Both the position numbers and the translations under genes were made by a program. Source: Pontibacter lucknowensis (GTDB lineage Bacteria; Bacteroidota; Bacteroidia; Cytophagales; Hymenobacteraceae). From it: a stretch of DNA of 64,000 nt. The stretch covers positions 744,001 to 808,000 of the forward strand of contig NZ_FTNM01000001.1 of the NCBI RefSeq assembly GCF_900156415.1. Direction: 5' to 3'. The notes beneath the pieces are model-generated. The model was not told the DNA's origin. It saw only the letters and a list, made by a program, of their open reading frames with translations, and ran no database searches. Position 1 is the first letter of the stretch. Each line of letters opens with the position of its first letter. Below, piece after piece: positions 15,978 to 25,379 of this stretch.

Positions 15978-17588
15978 TTATAGCCAATCGATTAATGTTA
16001 AGCTTATTTTAGTGCCGTTAGTGGTTGACTGTATGGCTAAAGTAAAGCGATTTTCTTTATAAATACTGTTTAAGAGTGCTATCCTGCTTTCACTTAATGG
16101 CAGACCCAAACCATTGGTCTTTTTCACTGGGTCAAATCCATTGCCATTATCGGTGACAGTTAACTGCAAATCATTTGCTTGTTTACTAAATGTGATGATC
16201 ACTTTTCCATCAGTAGCCTTTTGCGATATCCCGTGCTTCACCGCATTTTCAACGAAAGGTTGCAGTAGCATGCTTGGTATTTCTATGTTAGCTAAATCTA
16301 AGTCTTCGGAATGATTAATTTCGTATTCAAAGCCGAACCGCAATTGCTCCATTTGCAGGTAATCGTCCAGTAAAGTCTTTTCCTGTGATAAACTTATCAA
16401 TTCTTTATCGTCAAGCACGTTACGGGTCAACCTGGCGAATTTAGAAAGGTATTTATTGGCTTTGTCTATTTCGTTTCTGTTCATTAAGTTTTGAATGCCA
16501 GCGAGTGCATTGAACAGAAAATGAGGGTTCAATTGGGACCGAATAGAATTAAGCTGGAGCTTTGCAGTGTTTTTTTGCTGCTCATTTTCTGCCAGCCGCT
16601 TTTTATTTTTCCTTTTGTTGAGGTAGATGATAACCAGAAAAACTAATCCAATTAAAAACCCGACAAGCAAACTATAGAGCAGAAGTTCTTTTTTGGTGTA
16701 GTTTACTTCATCTACAGTTACAGAGAGCGTATGCCTGGTTATATAGCCTTCTATTTCTTCTGCAGAAATATCACAATCACGGCATTCAGTCCATTCAATC
16801 AATGGCTGAATGATGATTTCATAATCTCCTGATTTTTTGAAAAGGCTTTTGTCAATCTTCACATAAGGCAAAAACTGATGATCTTCAACGTAGTAGCCAT
16901 ATTGCCAGGCAGTGGATTCGAAAATTATTTTATTTGTTTGCCTGTCTTTTATTGTGATATAGTAGAGATAGTCATTAACTGATCTGTCTTTTACGATGGT
17001 TAATTCGTCGTCTTTTTCAGTGAAAGTGAAGTCTGTTTTTTCTTTTAGGTCGGTGATCCAGCTGTAATCCACGCCTTTATCAGTAGCGAAGCGCTTTGAA
17101 AAACCTAAGATTTTTGCTCTTGAAATAAGCTTCCCGTAAAAAACAGCTTTGTCAATGTTGAGTGGTTTTTCGATGCTGTAGATTATCGTTGTGATGGTTT
17201 TGCCTTTAATAGGAAAAACGCCAAGAGAGGTAGATCTGAATACTTCGTCTGGTCTATCAACATCTGCTAGCCGCGCTTGGTCAATCGACTTGTTTACCAC
17301 AATAGGTTTGTCATCCTCCAAAATGGTGTAGCGATAATGCTGTACACTATCTGTCTCTTTAAAATAAATTTGGATGCTTACATTGTTAACGTCAGGCAAA
17401 TAATTAAATGAGGTCCGAGGTTGATTGGGAAACACATTGGCATAGTAGACGTTTTTGGCTGAACTATCCACACTCATAAGTAATTTTCCCCCAGCAGCGT
17501 ATGTACGAGAAAAGTCAATGCCTTTTTGCGCATTGACCGTAGAGAGGGCAGTGATGAAGCTGAGAAGGATGAAGGTTATCTTTTTCAT
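15978..17588 (-). CDS. LytS-like sensor histidine kinase
   Basis: A 536-residue protein with a signal peptide, an extracytoplasmic sensor region up to about residue 290, a single membrane helix (about 295-317, LLLYSLLVGFLIGLVFLVII), a short coiled-coil and a His_kinase domain with the conserved histidine in LNPHFLFNALAGIQNLM. An ATPase domain with NAVKHGISQ and DNGNGFDP follows. The sensor part contains two cysteines (ECRDCD) just before the membrane. It pairs with the downstream LytTR regulator. The signal is unknown. Confidence 0.92.
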   Translation of the reverse strand: MKKITFILLSFITALSTVNAQKGIDFSRTYAAGGKLLMSVDSSAKNVYYANVFPNQPRTSFNYLPDVNNVSIQIYFKETDSVQHYRYTILEDDKPIVVNKSIDQARLADVDRPDEVFRSTSLGVFPIKGKTITTIIYSIEKPLNIDKAVFYGKLISRAKILGFSKRFATDKGVDYSWITDLKEKTDFTFTEKDDELTIVKDRSVNDYLYYITIKDRQTNKIIFESTAWQYGYYVEDHQFLPYVKIDKSLFKKSGDYEIIIQPLIEWTECRDCDISAEEIEGYITRHTLSVTVDEVNYTKKELLLYSLLVGFLIGLVFLVIIYLNKRKNKKRLAENEQQKNTAKLQLNSIRSQLNPHFLFNALAGIQNLMNRNEIDKANKYLSKFARLTRNVLDDKELISLSQEKTLLDDYLQMEQLRFGFEYEINHSEDLDLANIEIPSMLLQPFVENAVKHGISQKATDGKVIITFSKQANDLQLTVTDNGNGFDPVKKTNGLGLPLSESRIALLNSIYKENRFTLAIQSTTNGTKISLTLIDWL

Positions 17589-17831
17589 AATAGCTAAATT
17601 TGATTTTCATCAAACTTGTAGCAATAATAGCGAAACTAAAACCTTAAAATATTAAAGACAGTGGTTGAAATAGCAGATGTGTTGTTTTGTGCAGTATTTG
17701 AAATTGCCGCCAATTCCGCCTGCCAGTGATTGAACCTGCAGGGAGCCATCCGTATTGGCCGTAGCACCAAGGCCCTAATTCATCCTCAAGCATTTTAACA
17801 GTTTCTAATTTGACTTGAGAATTAGCAGCTA

Positions 17832-17839
17832 TACCTTTG
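17832..17839 (+). promoter_or_regulatory. -7 promoter element of the Glu-Q-tRNA synthetase gene
   Basis: TACCTTTG matches TAnnTTTG exactly. It overlaps a TTG that an ORF finder would call as the start of the next gene, which argues that the real start lies further downstream. Confidence 0.4.
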
Positions 17840-17866
17840 GTCAAAATCAAACCCAGCGCTATACCT

Positions 17867-18784
17867 GTGGAAACGAAACAGCAAATTAAAACCCGCATCG
17901 CCCCGACCCCCAGCGGCTTTCTGCACCTGGGCAATGCGCTGTCGTTTGCCATTACGTGGGCCTTGGCCCGCCAGCAGCAAGGCATCGTAGCGCTGCGCAT
18001 CGACGATCTCGACAATGCCCGCTTCCGCCCCGAGTACCTGCAGGACATTTTCGAGACACTCGACTTTATGGGCCTCGAATACGACGAAGGACCGCGCAAT
18101 CCCAAAGATTTTCAGGAGAACTACTCCCAACTGCTCAGGCTTCCGGCTTATCAGGCGCAACTCAACAAACTGGTGCAGCAGGGTATGGTCTACGCCTGCC
18201 CCTGTTCCCGTAGTCAGATAGCAGCCCTGTCGCCGCAGGGGCTATACCCGCTCACCTGCCGCGACACCCAGCTGCCGCTCGATACCCCCAATGCCGCCTG
18301 GCGCGTGCGTATACCGGAGGGGACCACCGTCACCTTCCAGGACCAACTGCTCGGCGATTGCACTGTGGCGCTGGCCCTCGAAATGCCCGACTTCGTGGTG
18401 CGGCGCAAAGACGGTATACCTGCCTACCAGATCGCTTCGATCGTAGATGACCTGGCCATGGGCGTGAACCTGATCGTGCGGGGCGAAGACCTGATGCTTT
18501 CCACGGCGGCGCAGCTATACCTGGCGCAGCACACCGGCGCCGCGGCCTTTACCAATGCAGCTTTTGTACACCACCCGCTTATTACCGCCGAGGGCAGCAA
18601 ACTATCCAAATCGCACGACGCCCTCTCGCTCACCGAAATGCGCAAGGCCGGCCTTACCCCGAGGCAGCTCTGGCAAAAGCTGGCTGAACTGCTGGGCTGG
18701 CACAATGCAGGTATAGCCGACGCGCAAAGTTTCCTGCAGCAGTTTGAGCTAAAAGACCTGCCACGACAAGCACTACAGGTATAG
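17867..18784 (+). CDS. gluQ: glutamyl-Q tRNA(Asp) synthetase family protein
   Basis: A short GluRS-like catalytic core (305 residues from the GTG at 17867) without an anticodon-binding domain, the mark of GluQRS. The class I signatures are HLGN (residues 20-23, in RIAPTPSGFLHLGNALSF) and KLSKS (SKLSKSHDALS). A zinc-type cluster CPCSRSQ and a later CRD fit the family. Such enzymes add glutamate to the queuosine-type base of tRNA(Asp). A TTG at 17837 is a possible earlier start but sits in the -7 element. No ATG exists near the N-terminus, so the start remains uncertain. Confidence 0.85.
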   Translation: METKQQIKTRIAPTPSGFLHLGNALSFAITWALARQQQGIVALRIDDLDNARFRPEYLQDIFETLDFMGLEYDEGPRNPKDFQENYSQLLRLPAYQAQLNKLVQQGMVYACPCSRSQIAALSPQGLYPLTCRDTQLPLDTPNAAWRVRIPEGTTVTFQDQLLGDCTVALALEMPDFVVRRKDGIPAYQIASIVDDLAMGVNLIVRGEDLMLSTAAQLYLAQHTGAAAFTNAAFVHHPLITAEGSKLSKSHDALSLTEMRKAGLTPRQLWQKLAELLGWHNAGIADAQSFLQQFELKDLPRQALQV

Positions 18785-18805
18785 CCCGCGACCAATGGGC
18801 ACAAA

Positions 18806-18853
18806 AAAGCCCTGCTACCTTCCAGGCTATACCTGAACACGCAGCAGGGCTTT
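18806..18853. terminator. bidirectional terminator between gluQ and DUF2911 gene
   Basis: AAAGCCCTGCT (18806-18816) pairs with AGCAGGGCTTT (18843-18853). The loop of 26 bases holds a CTATACCTG copy. It separates two converging genes. Confidence 0.8.
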
Positions 18854-18870
18854 GAATAAAATTAAGCGCT

Positions 18871-19398
18871 TTATTTAGCCGCCTGAACCATCACGGGCAC
18901 TTCCAGATTCTCCCACCGCAGCACAATTCCTTCATTTTTCACATCGTACACAAGTCGTTCGTTCATCGTGTCGGCCTGGCGCGGCTTGGCCGTCACACGC
19001 AGCACATCCTGCTTCTCGTCGTACTGTGTGCCCCACTGCTTGGCGGTTTTATTGAAAATAACTGTCCACTCGTCCTCGCCAGGTATAGCATAGAAGCTGT
19101 AGGTGCCAGCTGGCAGCCTTTGCCCCTCCACCATGACGTCGCGGTCGGTGGTAACGGTGGTCGCTTCGTTTGCCCCGGCACGCCATACCTTGCCATAAGG
19201 CACCAGTTCGCCCCAAATGGTGCGTCCTTTTACAGACGGACTGCTGTAATTGATGATGATGGTCGCATCGCCCACCTTTCCGGAGGCGGTAGCTGGCGGA
19301 CTGGCCTTTTGCTTGGCGTCCTGCGCACAGGCTGTGGATGATACCATTATGCCGATGAACAGCATCACAAGCGCATTCAGAAATCGTAGATTTTTCAT
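18871..19398 (-). CDS. DUF2911 domain secreted protein
   Basis: A 175-residue protein with a signal peptide ending at TACAQ (about residues 1-25) and a DUF2911 domain. The family motif is clear: GKVWRAGANEATTVTTDRDV, then LPAGTYSFYAIPGEDEWTVIF and WGTQYDEKQDVLRV. DUF2911 proteins are common in Bacteroidota and are exported, but I know no function. The gene stands alone in its direction. Confidence 0.92.
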   Translation of the reverse strand: MKNLRFLNALVMLFIGIMVSSTACAQDAKQKASPPATASGKVGDATIIINYSSPSVKGRTIWGELVPYGKVWRAGANEATTVTTDRDVMVEGQRLPAGTYSFYAIPGEDEWTVIFNKTAKQWGTQYDEKQDVLRVTAKPRQADTMNERLVYDVKNEGIVLRWENLEVPVMVQAAK

Positions 19399-19617
19399 AG
19401 TAGTTTATTTTGATTTAGGCAGAAAGATAGGCAATAGATCGATATCCTACCACAAGATTATCAACCAATTAGCTAACGAGCAGCAGCAGCTCCAAATTGT
19501 GTGACCGAAGCAAAGGATTTGCCCCCGCTACTAGCCCTTTGCAGCATACCCGCCTTTCTTCCGTATAGAGAAAAACTGCTACAATACGGCAGGACAATTG
19601 AGAAAGCCGCGAAGCCT

Positions 19618-20973
19618 ATGCCTTCCACTAACCGAAACAGAAGAACTTCTACACGAAAACTACGCGTCTCTACAACGGGTGCCGGCACACGGGGCACCAG
19701 TCAGCCGCAGGGCTATACCACAGCTCCCACCCGCAGAAACCTCCGCACAAAAGCCCGCCGAAGAAAACCGGCCCGGGGCTCGGCTGTGAAAGGCGCCCAG
19801 AACCGGCTTCGTAATTTCCGACAGGCCTCGATCCTGGCTGTGGCCATCACGGGTTTTATCCTCTTGATGTTTGCTCCAAGCGAAGCAGGCCTTGCGCAGG
19901 AAAACGGCCCGGACTCAGTAGCCGTGGTGGAGGAAGTGGCCGTAGAGGAGCTGGTACCCGGAGATACAGCTTCAGAAGTGGTAACCCAAAATGGATCTAC
20001 CAAAGAAGCCGCAGAAGAAGCTATTGGGGCCTTACAGGGTCTTTGGGAAAGCTTCATCTTCAACCTCCCCAAGATCCTGATTGCGCTGGCCACACTGGTG
20101 CTGGCCTGGCTGCTGGTGCGTATGCTACGGGCTATCCTGCAGCGCACCATCGGCAAGTGGCAAAGCTCCAGCGCCATCATCTCGCTTGTCTCCATCGCGG
20201 TTTGGCTATTGGCAGTAGGCGTAGCGCTCAGCGTCGTGGCTGGTGACATACGGGCGCTGGTTGGTTCTTTTGGCCTCATCGGCCTGGCCTTATCGTGGTC
20301 ACTGCAAACGCCTATTGAAAGTTTTACGGGCTGGCTCATGAACTCCTACCAGGGCTACTACCGCGTGGGTGACCGTATCCGGGTAGGCGAGGTATTTGGC
20401 GACGTATACCGCATCGACTTCCTGACTACTACTGTGTGGGAGATCGGGGCGCCTTATCAGCCGGGCTTCGTACGGGCAGAGCAGCCAACCGGCCGCCTGG
20501 TCACTTTCCCAAACAATGAAGTTCTGACGGGAACGGTCATCAACCTGACCGGCGACTTCCCTTATGTGTGGGACGAGCTGGATGTAGGCGTGGCTAACGA
20601 GTCGGACGTGCCGCTGGCCATGGAGGTGCTGGAAAGTGTGGCATTAGGCCTGTTGGGTGACTACATGAAGACTCCAGCTGCCTCCTATTCACAACTCCTG
20701 CAGCGGGCAGGGCTGGACGATGCCGTGCCGGACAAGCCGCAGGTGTTCGTGTCTATGGACGAGTCGTGGACCAATGTGACCATCCGCTACCTGGTGGGCG
20801 CGCGCGAGCGCCGTAAGTGGAAGAGCGAACTCACCCTGCGCATCACCAACGAACTGAGCAAGCCTGAGTATGTTGGCAAGATCATTCCGGTATACCCACG
20901 CCAGCAGGTGCAGTTCATCAGTCCGGATGGCATTCCTACAAAAGCCAGCCCCAGAAACGACAGTGAATCTTAA
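19618..20973 (+). CDS. mechanosensitive ion channel (MscS family)
   Basis: 451 residues from the ATG at 19618. The first 65 residues are strongly basic (RRTSTRKLRVS, RRNLRTKARRRKPARG) and followed by a signal-like helix and an acidic linker. The MscS core then starts with two or three helices and has the pore-lining GSFGLIGLALSWSLQTPIE, and the beta domain GDRIRVGEVFGDVYRID and FPNNEVLTGTVINLTG. It should open on membrane tension during osmotic downshock. A GTG at 19501 would add 39 residues. The basic extension is unusual for the family. Confidence 0.88.
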   Translation: MPSTNRNRRTSTRKLRVSTTGAGTRGTSQPQGYTTAPTRRNLRTKARRRKPARGSAVKGAQNRLRNFRQASILAVAITGFILLMFAPSEAGLAQENGPDSVAVVEEVAVEELVPGDTASEVVTQNGSTKEAAEEAIGALQGLWESFIFNLPKILIALATLVLAWLLVRMLRAILQRTIGKWQSSSAIISLVSIAVWLLAVGVALSVVAGDIRALVGSFGLIGLALSWSLQTPIESFTGWLMNSYQGYYRVGDRIRVGEVFGDVYRIDFLTTTVWEIGAPYQPGFVRAEQPTGRLVTFPNNEVLTGTVINLTGDFPYVWDELDVGVANESDVPLAMEVLESVALGLLGDYMKTPAASYSQLLQRAGLDDAVPDKPQVFVSMDESWTNVTIRYLVGARERRKWKSELTLRITNELSKPEYVGKIIPVYPRQQVQFISPDGIPTKASPRNDSES

Positions 20974-21078
20974 ACCACAACTAATTTACTATCAGAAACC
21001 TGCAAAGCTCAGATTTGCTTCAGAATTGTACCGTAAACTTGTAGCATACTAATTTTTAACACTTAAAAATCAGGAGTT

Positions 21079-21525
21079 ATGAAAAAGATACTAGTTGGAT
21101 TTGCCTTCGTAATAGGTTCAGTTGTAGCGGTTGAGGCGCAGGACGTAGCCGAAAAGGATGTACCTGAAGCTGTGAAAAGCGCACTGTCGCAAAAGTATAC
21201 CAACGCCACTGACCTTGAGTGGGAAAAGCACGGTGAGAACTACGAGGCTGATTTTGACATAGACCGTATCGACCATACTGTGATGATTGACCCATCTGGT
21301 AAAATACTGATGACCAAGCGTGATGTGGAGGAGAAAGACCTGCCACAAAATATACGCACTGCCATCAGCCAGAATTACAAAGGCATGCGCCTGGACGACA
21401 TCGAGCAGGTGGAGAAAGACGGCAACACCTATTACCAGTTAGAGCTTGAACAGAAACCCCAGGATAAAAAGGTTGTACTGTCACAGGATGGAAAAGAAGT
21501 AACGGACCCAGCTTACTGGGACTAA
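21079..21525 (+). CDS. PepSY-like periplasmic protein
   Basis: A 148-residue protein with a signal peptide (MKKILVGFAFVIGSVVAVEA) and two repeats of the PepSY-like/DUF2874 type: VPEAVKSALSQKYTNATDLEW and LPQNIRTAISQNYKGMRLDDI, each followed by a beta-hairpin with an aromatic-rich strand. The family is widespread in Bacteroidota and exported, without a firm function. It is a single gene followed by a strong terminator. Confidence 0.88.
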   Translation: MKKILVGFAFVIGSVVAVEAQDVAEKDVPEAVKSALSQKYTNATDLEWEKHGENYEADFDIDRIDHTVMIDPSGKILMTKRDVEEKDLPQNIRTAISQNYKGMRLDDIEQVEKDGNTYYQLELEQKPQDKKVVLSQDGKEVTDPAYWD

Positions 21526-21545
21526 CTACTTGCCTTCTAAATATT

Positions 21546-21584
21546 AAAAGAAATGCCCGGGGCTATGCTTCGGGCATTTCTTTT
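21546..21584 (+). terminator. rho-independent terminator after the PepSY-like gene
   Basis: A perfect 14-base stem (21546-21559 with 21571-21584) holds an 11-base loop and ends in TTTCTTTT. Confidence 0.9.
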
Positions 21585-21711
21585 GCCTATGCCCTAAAAA
21601 AGCCTATACCTGCCTCGGCATGACATACTGCTCTAAGGGGAGATACAGGCGAACTGTATACTTGCGCCGAATACCCGCGTAGGAGGAGAACCTGAACTTA
21701 CCTTATGGCCC

Positions 21712-23469
21712 ATGCGCGTACTCTGGAACTACCTGCAGCCCCATCGCGGGCTTGTTATACTCTCTTTAGTACTTGCCGGCATCAGCCAGGTGCTGGCGCT
21801 CGTCGACCCCATCATCTTCGGCAAGATCATCGACGATTACGCCACGCCGCCTTTCACCATGACCAGCGAAGAGCGGGTAAAAGGTGCCCTGTGGCTAATG
21901 CTGCTGGCTGTGGTTGTCGCACTGCTCTCTCGCCTGGCCAAGGCTTTCCAGGAGTACTTTACCAACCTGGTCGTGCAGAAGTTTGGGGTGCAGATCTTCA
22001 ACGACGGCCTCAAGCAGACCCTTAAACTCTCTTACCAGGAATACGCTGACCAGAATAGTGGCGAAACACTTTCTATCCTCCAGCGGGTGCGCCGTGACAC
22101 GGAGCGATTCATCAACTCCTTTATCAATATTCTCTTTTCGTCACTGGTGGGTGTGGGCTTCCTGGTATGGTACGCTATCACCAAACACTGGGCGCTGGTA
22201 CCTATTTTCATTATCGGGATGGTGGTACTCGGCGGACTCACCAGTTTGCTGAGCGCGAAGATCAAGACCATGCAGCGCTCCATCAACCGGGCTACCAACA
22301 AGATGTCGGGGGTGATCACGGAGTCGCTGCGCAACATTGAGCTGGTGAAAAGCCTTGGCCTGACCTACCCCGAAATAAGGCGCTTGCGCGAACACACCGA
22401 GCGCATCTTTTCGCTGGAAATGGCCAAGGTAAAGCGGGTGCGCACGCTCTCTTTTCTGCAGGGCACTGCCCTTAATCTGCTCAAGCAGTCCATCCTGTTC
22501 ACGCTGCTCTGGCTGATCTTCCGGGATGTGCTCTCTACCGGTGAGCTGATCTCGATGCAGTTTATCTCGGTGAGTATATTCGGTCCGCTGCAGGATATGG
22601 GTACTATCATCCTGACCTACCGGGAGGCCGAAGCTTCGCTGCATAACTTCGCTGAGCTGATGAACAAGCCCGTCGAGACAAGGCCTGAGTCGGCGATTGA
22701 CGTGGGGCCGCTGCAGCAACTGCGTTTTCAGGACGTGGTGTTCCGGCACAAGGGCGCTCCGCAAAACTCCGTCGATGGCATTTCCTTTGAGGCCAACACC
22801 GGCGACACCATCGCTTTCGTGGGACCGTCGGGCTCGGGCAAATCCACGCTGGTGAAACTGCTGGTGGGGTTATACCTGCCGGCCAGTGGGGAGATCTACT
22901 ACAATGGCACACCCGTGAAAGAAATCTGGCTGAACGAGGCACGCCGGCAGCTGGGTTTTGTGACGCAAGAGACGAATCTGTTTTCGGGCACCATCAAGGA
23001 GAATCTGCAGTATGTGAAACCGGACGCTACTGACGAAGAAGTAGTACGTGCCATGGAAAAGGCTTCCGCAACCACCCTGCTCTCCCGCTCCGAGCAGGGC
23101 ATCCACACCCAGATAGGGGAAGGTGGGCTGAAAATGTCGGGTGGTGAGAAGCAGCGCCTTTCCATTGCCCGCGCCCTTATCCGCAACCCGCGCCTGCTTA
23201 TTTTTGATGAAGCCACCTCCGCCCTCGATTCGCTCACCGAAGAAGAGATCACGGCTACTGTGAAAGAAATATCTGCCCTGCGGGAGCAAATCACCATCCT
23301 GATTGCCCACCGCCTCAGCACCATCATGCACGCTGACACCATCTATGTGCTCGAAAAAGGAAAGATCATAGAGCAGGGAAACCATGCAGAGTTAGTGGAG
23401 CAAAAAGGTCTGTACTACGCTATGTGGCGCCAGCAAATAGGCGAGCGTAAGGTGGAGCTGATCCGGTAG
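21712..23469 (+). CDS. ABC transporter, fused membrane and ATPase domains
   Basis: A 585-residue half-transporter of the ABC exporter type. Six membrane helices (about 15-300) are followed by an ATP-binding domain with Walker A GPSGSGKSTLVKLL, the signature MSGGEKQRLSIARAL, Walker B LLIFDEATSALD and the H-loop IAHRLSTI. It would work as a homodimer or heterodimer. The substrate is unknown, and lipid or drug export is only the family's usual range. It is transcribed alone and followed six bases later by an ORF start of the lipoprotein gene, so the two may be co-transcribed. Confidence 0.93.
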   Translation: MRVLWNYLQPHRGLVILSLVLAGISQVLALVDPIIFGKIIDDYATPPFTMTSEERVKGALWLMLLAVVVALLSRLAKAFQEYFTNLVVQKFGVQIFNDGLKQTLKLSYQEYADQNSGETLSILQRVRRDTERFINSFINILFSSLVGVGFLVWYAITKHWALVPIFIIGMVVLGGLTSLLSAKIKTMQRSINRATNKMSGVITESLRNIELVKSLGLTYPEIRRLREHTERIFSLEMAKVKRVRTLSFLQGTALNLLKQSILFTLLWLIFRDVLSTGELISMQFISVSIFGPLQDMGTIILTYREAEASLHNFAELMNKPVETRPESAIDVGPLQQLRFQDVVFRHKGAPQNSVDGISFEANTGDTIAFVGPSGSGKSTLVKLLVGLYLPASGEIYYNGTPVKEIWLNEARRQLGFVTQETNLFSGTIKENLQYVKPDATDEEVVRAMEKASATTLLSRSEQGIHTQIGEGGLKMSGGEKQRLSIARALIRNPRLLIFDEATSALDSLTEEEITATVKEISALREQITILIAHRLSTIMHADTIYVLEKGKIIEQGNHAELVEQKGLYYAMWRQQIGERKVELIR

Positions 23470-23537
23470 ATGCTTTGCAACTTTCTGCCAGCGCACGCGG
23501 TATGCAAAGCAACACATTAAAGCAGAACACTATACCT

Positions 23538-24167
23538 ATGAAACTATACCTCTCTATAATCACCTGCTTGCTGGCCCTCGCCTCTTGCGGATCCGACTCT
23601 GCTGACGGCAACTACAACCGCGCTGCCGACGATGAACTGATCGACAGCCAGATCGACTCCGACACCAAAACCGCTATCGACAGTGTGGCCCGTACCACCG
23701 ACGAGGGCGCTATTCTGCATCCGCTGCCCGACACGCTGACTACCCTGTTGCAACAGCGCCAGCCGCAAACCGAGGTGGTAGTGCTTACCGACCAGACTAT
23801 GTCGAACCGCCGCCTGCAGGTAGACAACCCCCTATACCTGCGTGGCAACCTCAACGGCAATCGCCATCCCGACTACGCAGTGCAGGTGCTGCAGAATGAC
23901 TCCATCCACATCCTGGCTTTTCTGGACTACGGCACATCGCAGGTCCGTGAAATGAAAGTAGCAGCATACCCTTCGCAGCAGCTGAACGACCGCAGGTATA
24001 GCACCCTGCAGCTCAAACTAGCCCCCCAGGATTCGCTTGTGCGCAACCCACGTCAGCAGCAGTTCACTAACCTCAGAACCGACGGCGTGTCCGTGCTAGA
24101 CGGCAACCGCACCACCCTATACCTGCTGCAGAATAACCGCTTTATACCTTTCGACGCCCAGCAGTAA
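23538..24167 (+). CDS. hypothetical lipoprotein
   Basis: From the ATG at 23538 the protein is 209 residues, with a signal peptide and lipobox LALASC at residue 16. The mature part is polar and acidic near the start (DSADGNYNRAADDELIDSQ), and later has VDNPLYLRGNLNGNRHPDYAVQVL, which resembles FG-GAP or periplasmic VCBS-like strands, but I cannot assign a family. An in-frame ATG at 23475 lies within the ABC gene's trailing region and would place 21 residues ahead of the signal peptide, so it is unlikely. Confidence 0.75.
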   Translation: MKLYLSIITCLLALASCGSDSADGNYNRAADDELIDSQIDSDTKTAIDSVARTTDEGAILHPLPDTLTTLLQQRQPQTEVVVLTDQTMSNRRLQVDNPLYLRGNLNGNRHPDYAVQVLQNDSIHILAFLDYGTSQVREMKVAAYPSQQLNDRRYSTLQLKLAPQDSLVRNPRQQQFTNLRTDGVSVLDGNRTTLYLLQNNRFIPFDAQQ

Positions 24168-24232
24168 GGTATAGCGCTGGTTAATCCGTAAATTGCAGGC
24201 GCTATACCTCCTTTTTATACTTGTCACAGTCT

Positions 24233-25309
24233 ATGCCTGCTCCTAAGTCTGACAAACCTGTCCCCTCGCTCACGCCACAAATCTCCTCTGAAGACCAGCG
24301 CAGACTGAGCAAACTGCAGCAGGACTTCAATAAGAAAGTGGCACAGATAGAGCAGCTGAAGCAGGAACTAACCTCGCGACGCGATAGCATGGACCTGGCC
24401 CAGAAGCGGATTGAGAAGGAACTGCGCCCCATCATCATGCAGCAGGTGGAGCAGCGGGCTGCATTGGCCCATCTGCTGGACGAGGCCTTTGCCCTCCCAC
24501 TATTCAGTTTCAGGGAGAAAGAAAAACTCGCCCTGCTCATTGCCGACATCGCACTGGACCTTATCCAGAACTATGAGCGCCAGGACCTGATAGCCCTGCA
24601 CGACCGATATGCCGAGGTCCCGTATGCCGAGCGAGCGGTATACGCAGCTGACGAGGAAGATTCTCCAGAGGAAGACACAATCAGCGAGGAAGAGACCGCT
24701 ATACCTGACAACAGGGATGAACTTGACGAGTACGAGCACCTGCAGGCCCAACTGGACCGGGAAGAGGAAGAGCGGGAACGAGCCAGGCAAAACCGCCAGA
24801 AAGGCCGCAAAACCAAAGCCCAGAAAGAGAAAGAGGCAAAAGCCAAGGCAGAGCTCAGCAATATCAGCAAAGCCAGTCGCCGCGTATATACCGACCTGGC
24901 CAAGCAGCTGCACCCCGACAAGGAGCGTGACGAAACCAAACGCGCCTGGAAAGAGGAAGCCATGAAGCGCGTGACGCAAGCCTACCACCACGACGACTTC
25001 TTCGAGCTGCTGCGCCTTCAGATGGAGTTTATGCAAGAGCATGGCCAGGCACTCGACAAACTGCCCGACGAGCAGCTGCAATACTATGTAAGGCTACTGG
25101 ATGAACAGCTAAGCGAACTACAGGCTGAACTCAACGGATTCATCTTCGGCCCCAACGCCACGTTCTACGACCGCTTCTGCGGAAGCCCGAAGCAGATGAA
25201 CCAGAAATTTAAGCAGGCCAAGGAAAGCTTGACCTATGAGTTGGAGCAGCTGAAGCAGAACCTGCGCGTGCTGCAGGACCCGGTTCAGATTAAGGTATTG
25301 CTGAAGTAA
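24233..25309 (+). CDS. J-domain protein with long coiled coil
   Basis: A 358-residue soluble protein from the ATG at 24233. The first half (about 15-210) is charged, coiled-coil-like (LQQDFNKKVAQIEQLKQEL) and acidic. A J domain follows at about 215-270 with the HPD motif in YTDLAKQLHPDKERDE, then another helical segment that ends LEQLKQNLRVLQDP. A J domain should stimulate DnaK ATPase, so this is probably a specialised DnaK co-chaperone. It lacks the Gly/Phe and zinc-finger regions of DnaJ. The partner is inferred. A TTG at 24221 could extend it by four residues. Confidence 0.8.
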   Translation: MPAPKSDKPVPSLTPQISSEDQRRLSKLQQDFNKKVAQIEQLKQELTSRRDSMDLAQKRIEKELRPIIMQQVEQRAALAHLLDEAFALPLFSFREKEKLALLIADIALDLIQNYERQDLIALHDRYAEVPYAERAVYAADEEDSPEEDTISEEETAIPDNRDELDEYEHLQAQLDREEEERERARQNRQKGRKTKAQKEKEAKAKAELSNISKASRRVYTDLAKQLHPDKERDETKRAWKEEAMKRVTQAYHHDDFFELLRLQMEFMQEHGQALDKLPDEQLQYYVRLLDEQLSELQAELNGFIFGPNATFYDRFCGSPKQMNQKFKQAKESLTYELEQLKQNLRVLQDPVQIKVLLK

Positions 25310-25379
25310 AATGTTGACTCAAAAGACCTCACAGAGTTTGCAGAACCCGCGAGGCCTATACCAAGAGTTACTGCTTCTC

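Noticed and set aside
17644..17793. A minus-strand 49-residue ORF (starting MLEDELGPWCYGQYGWLPAG) between the sensor kinase and gluQ genes
   Set aside because: It has a protein-like composition and may be a gene remnant, but I recognise no family and see no promoter or ribosome-binding site, so I did not list it as a gene.
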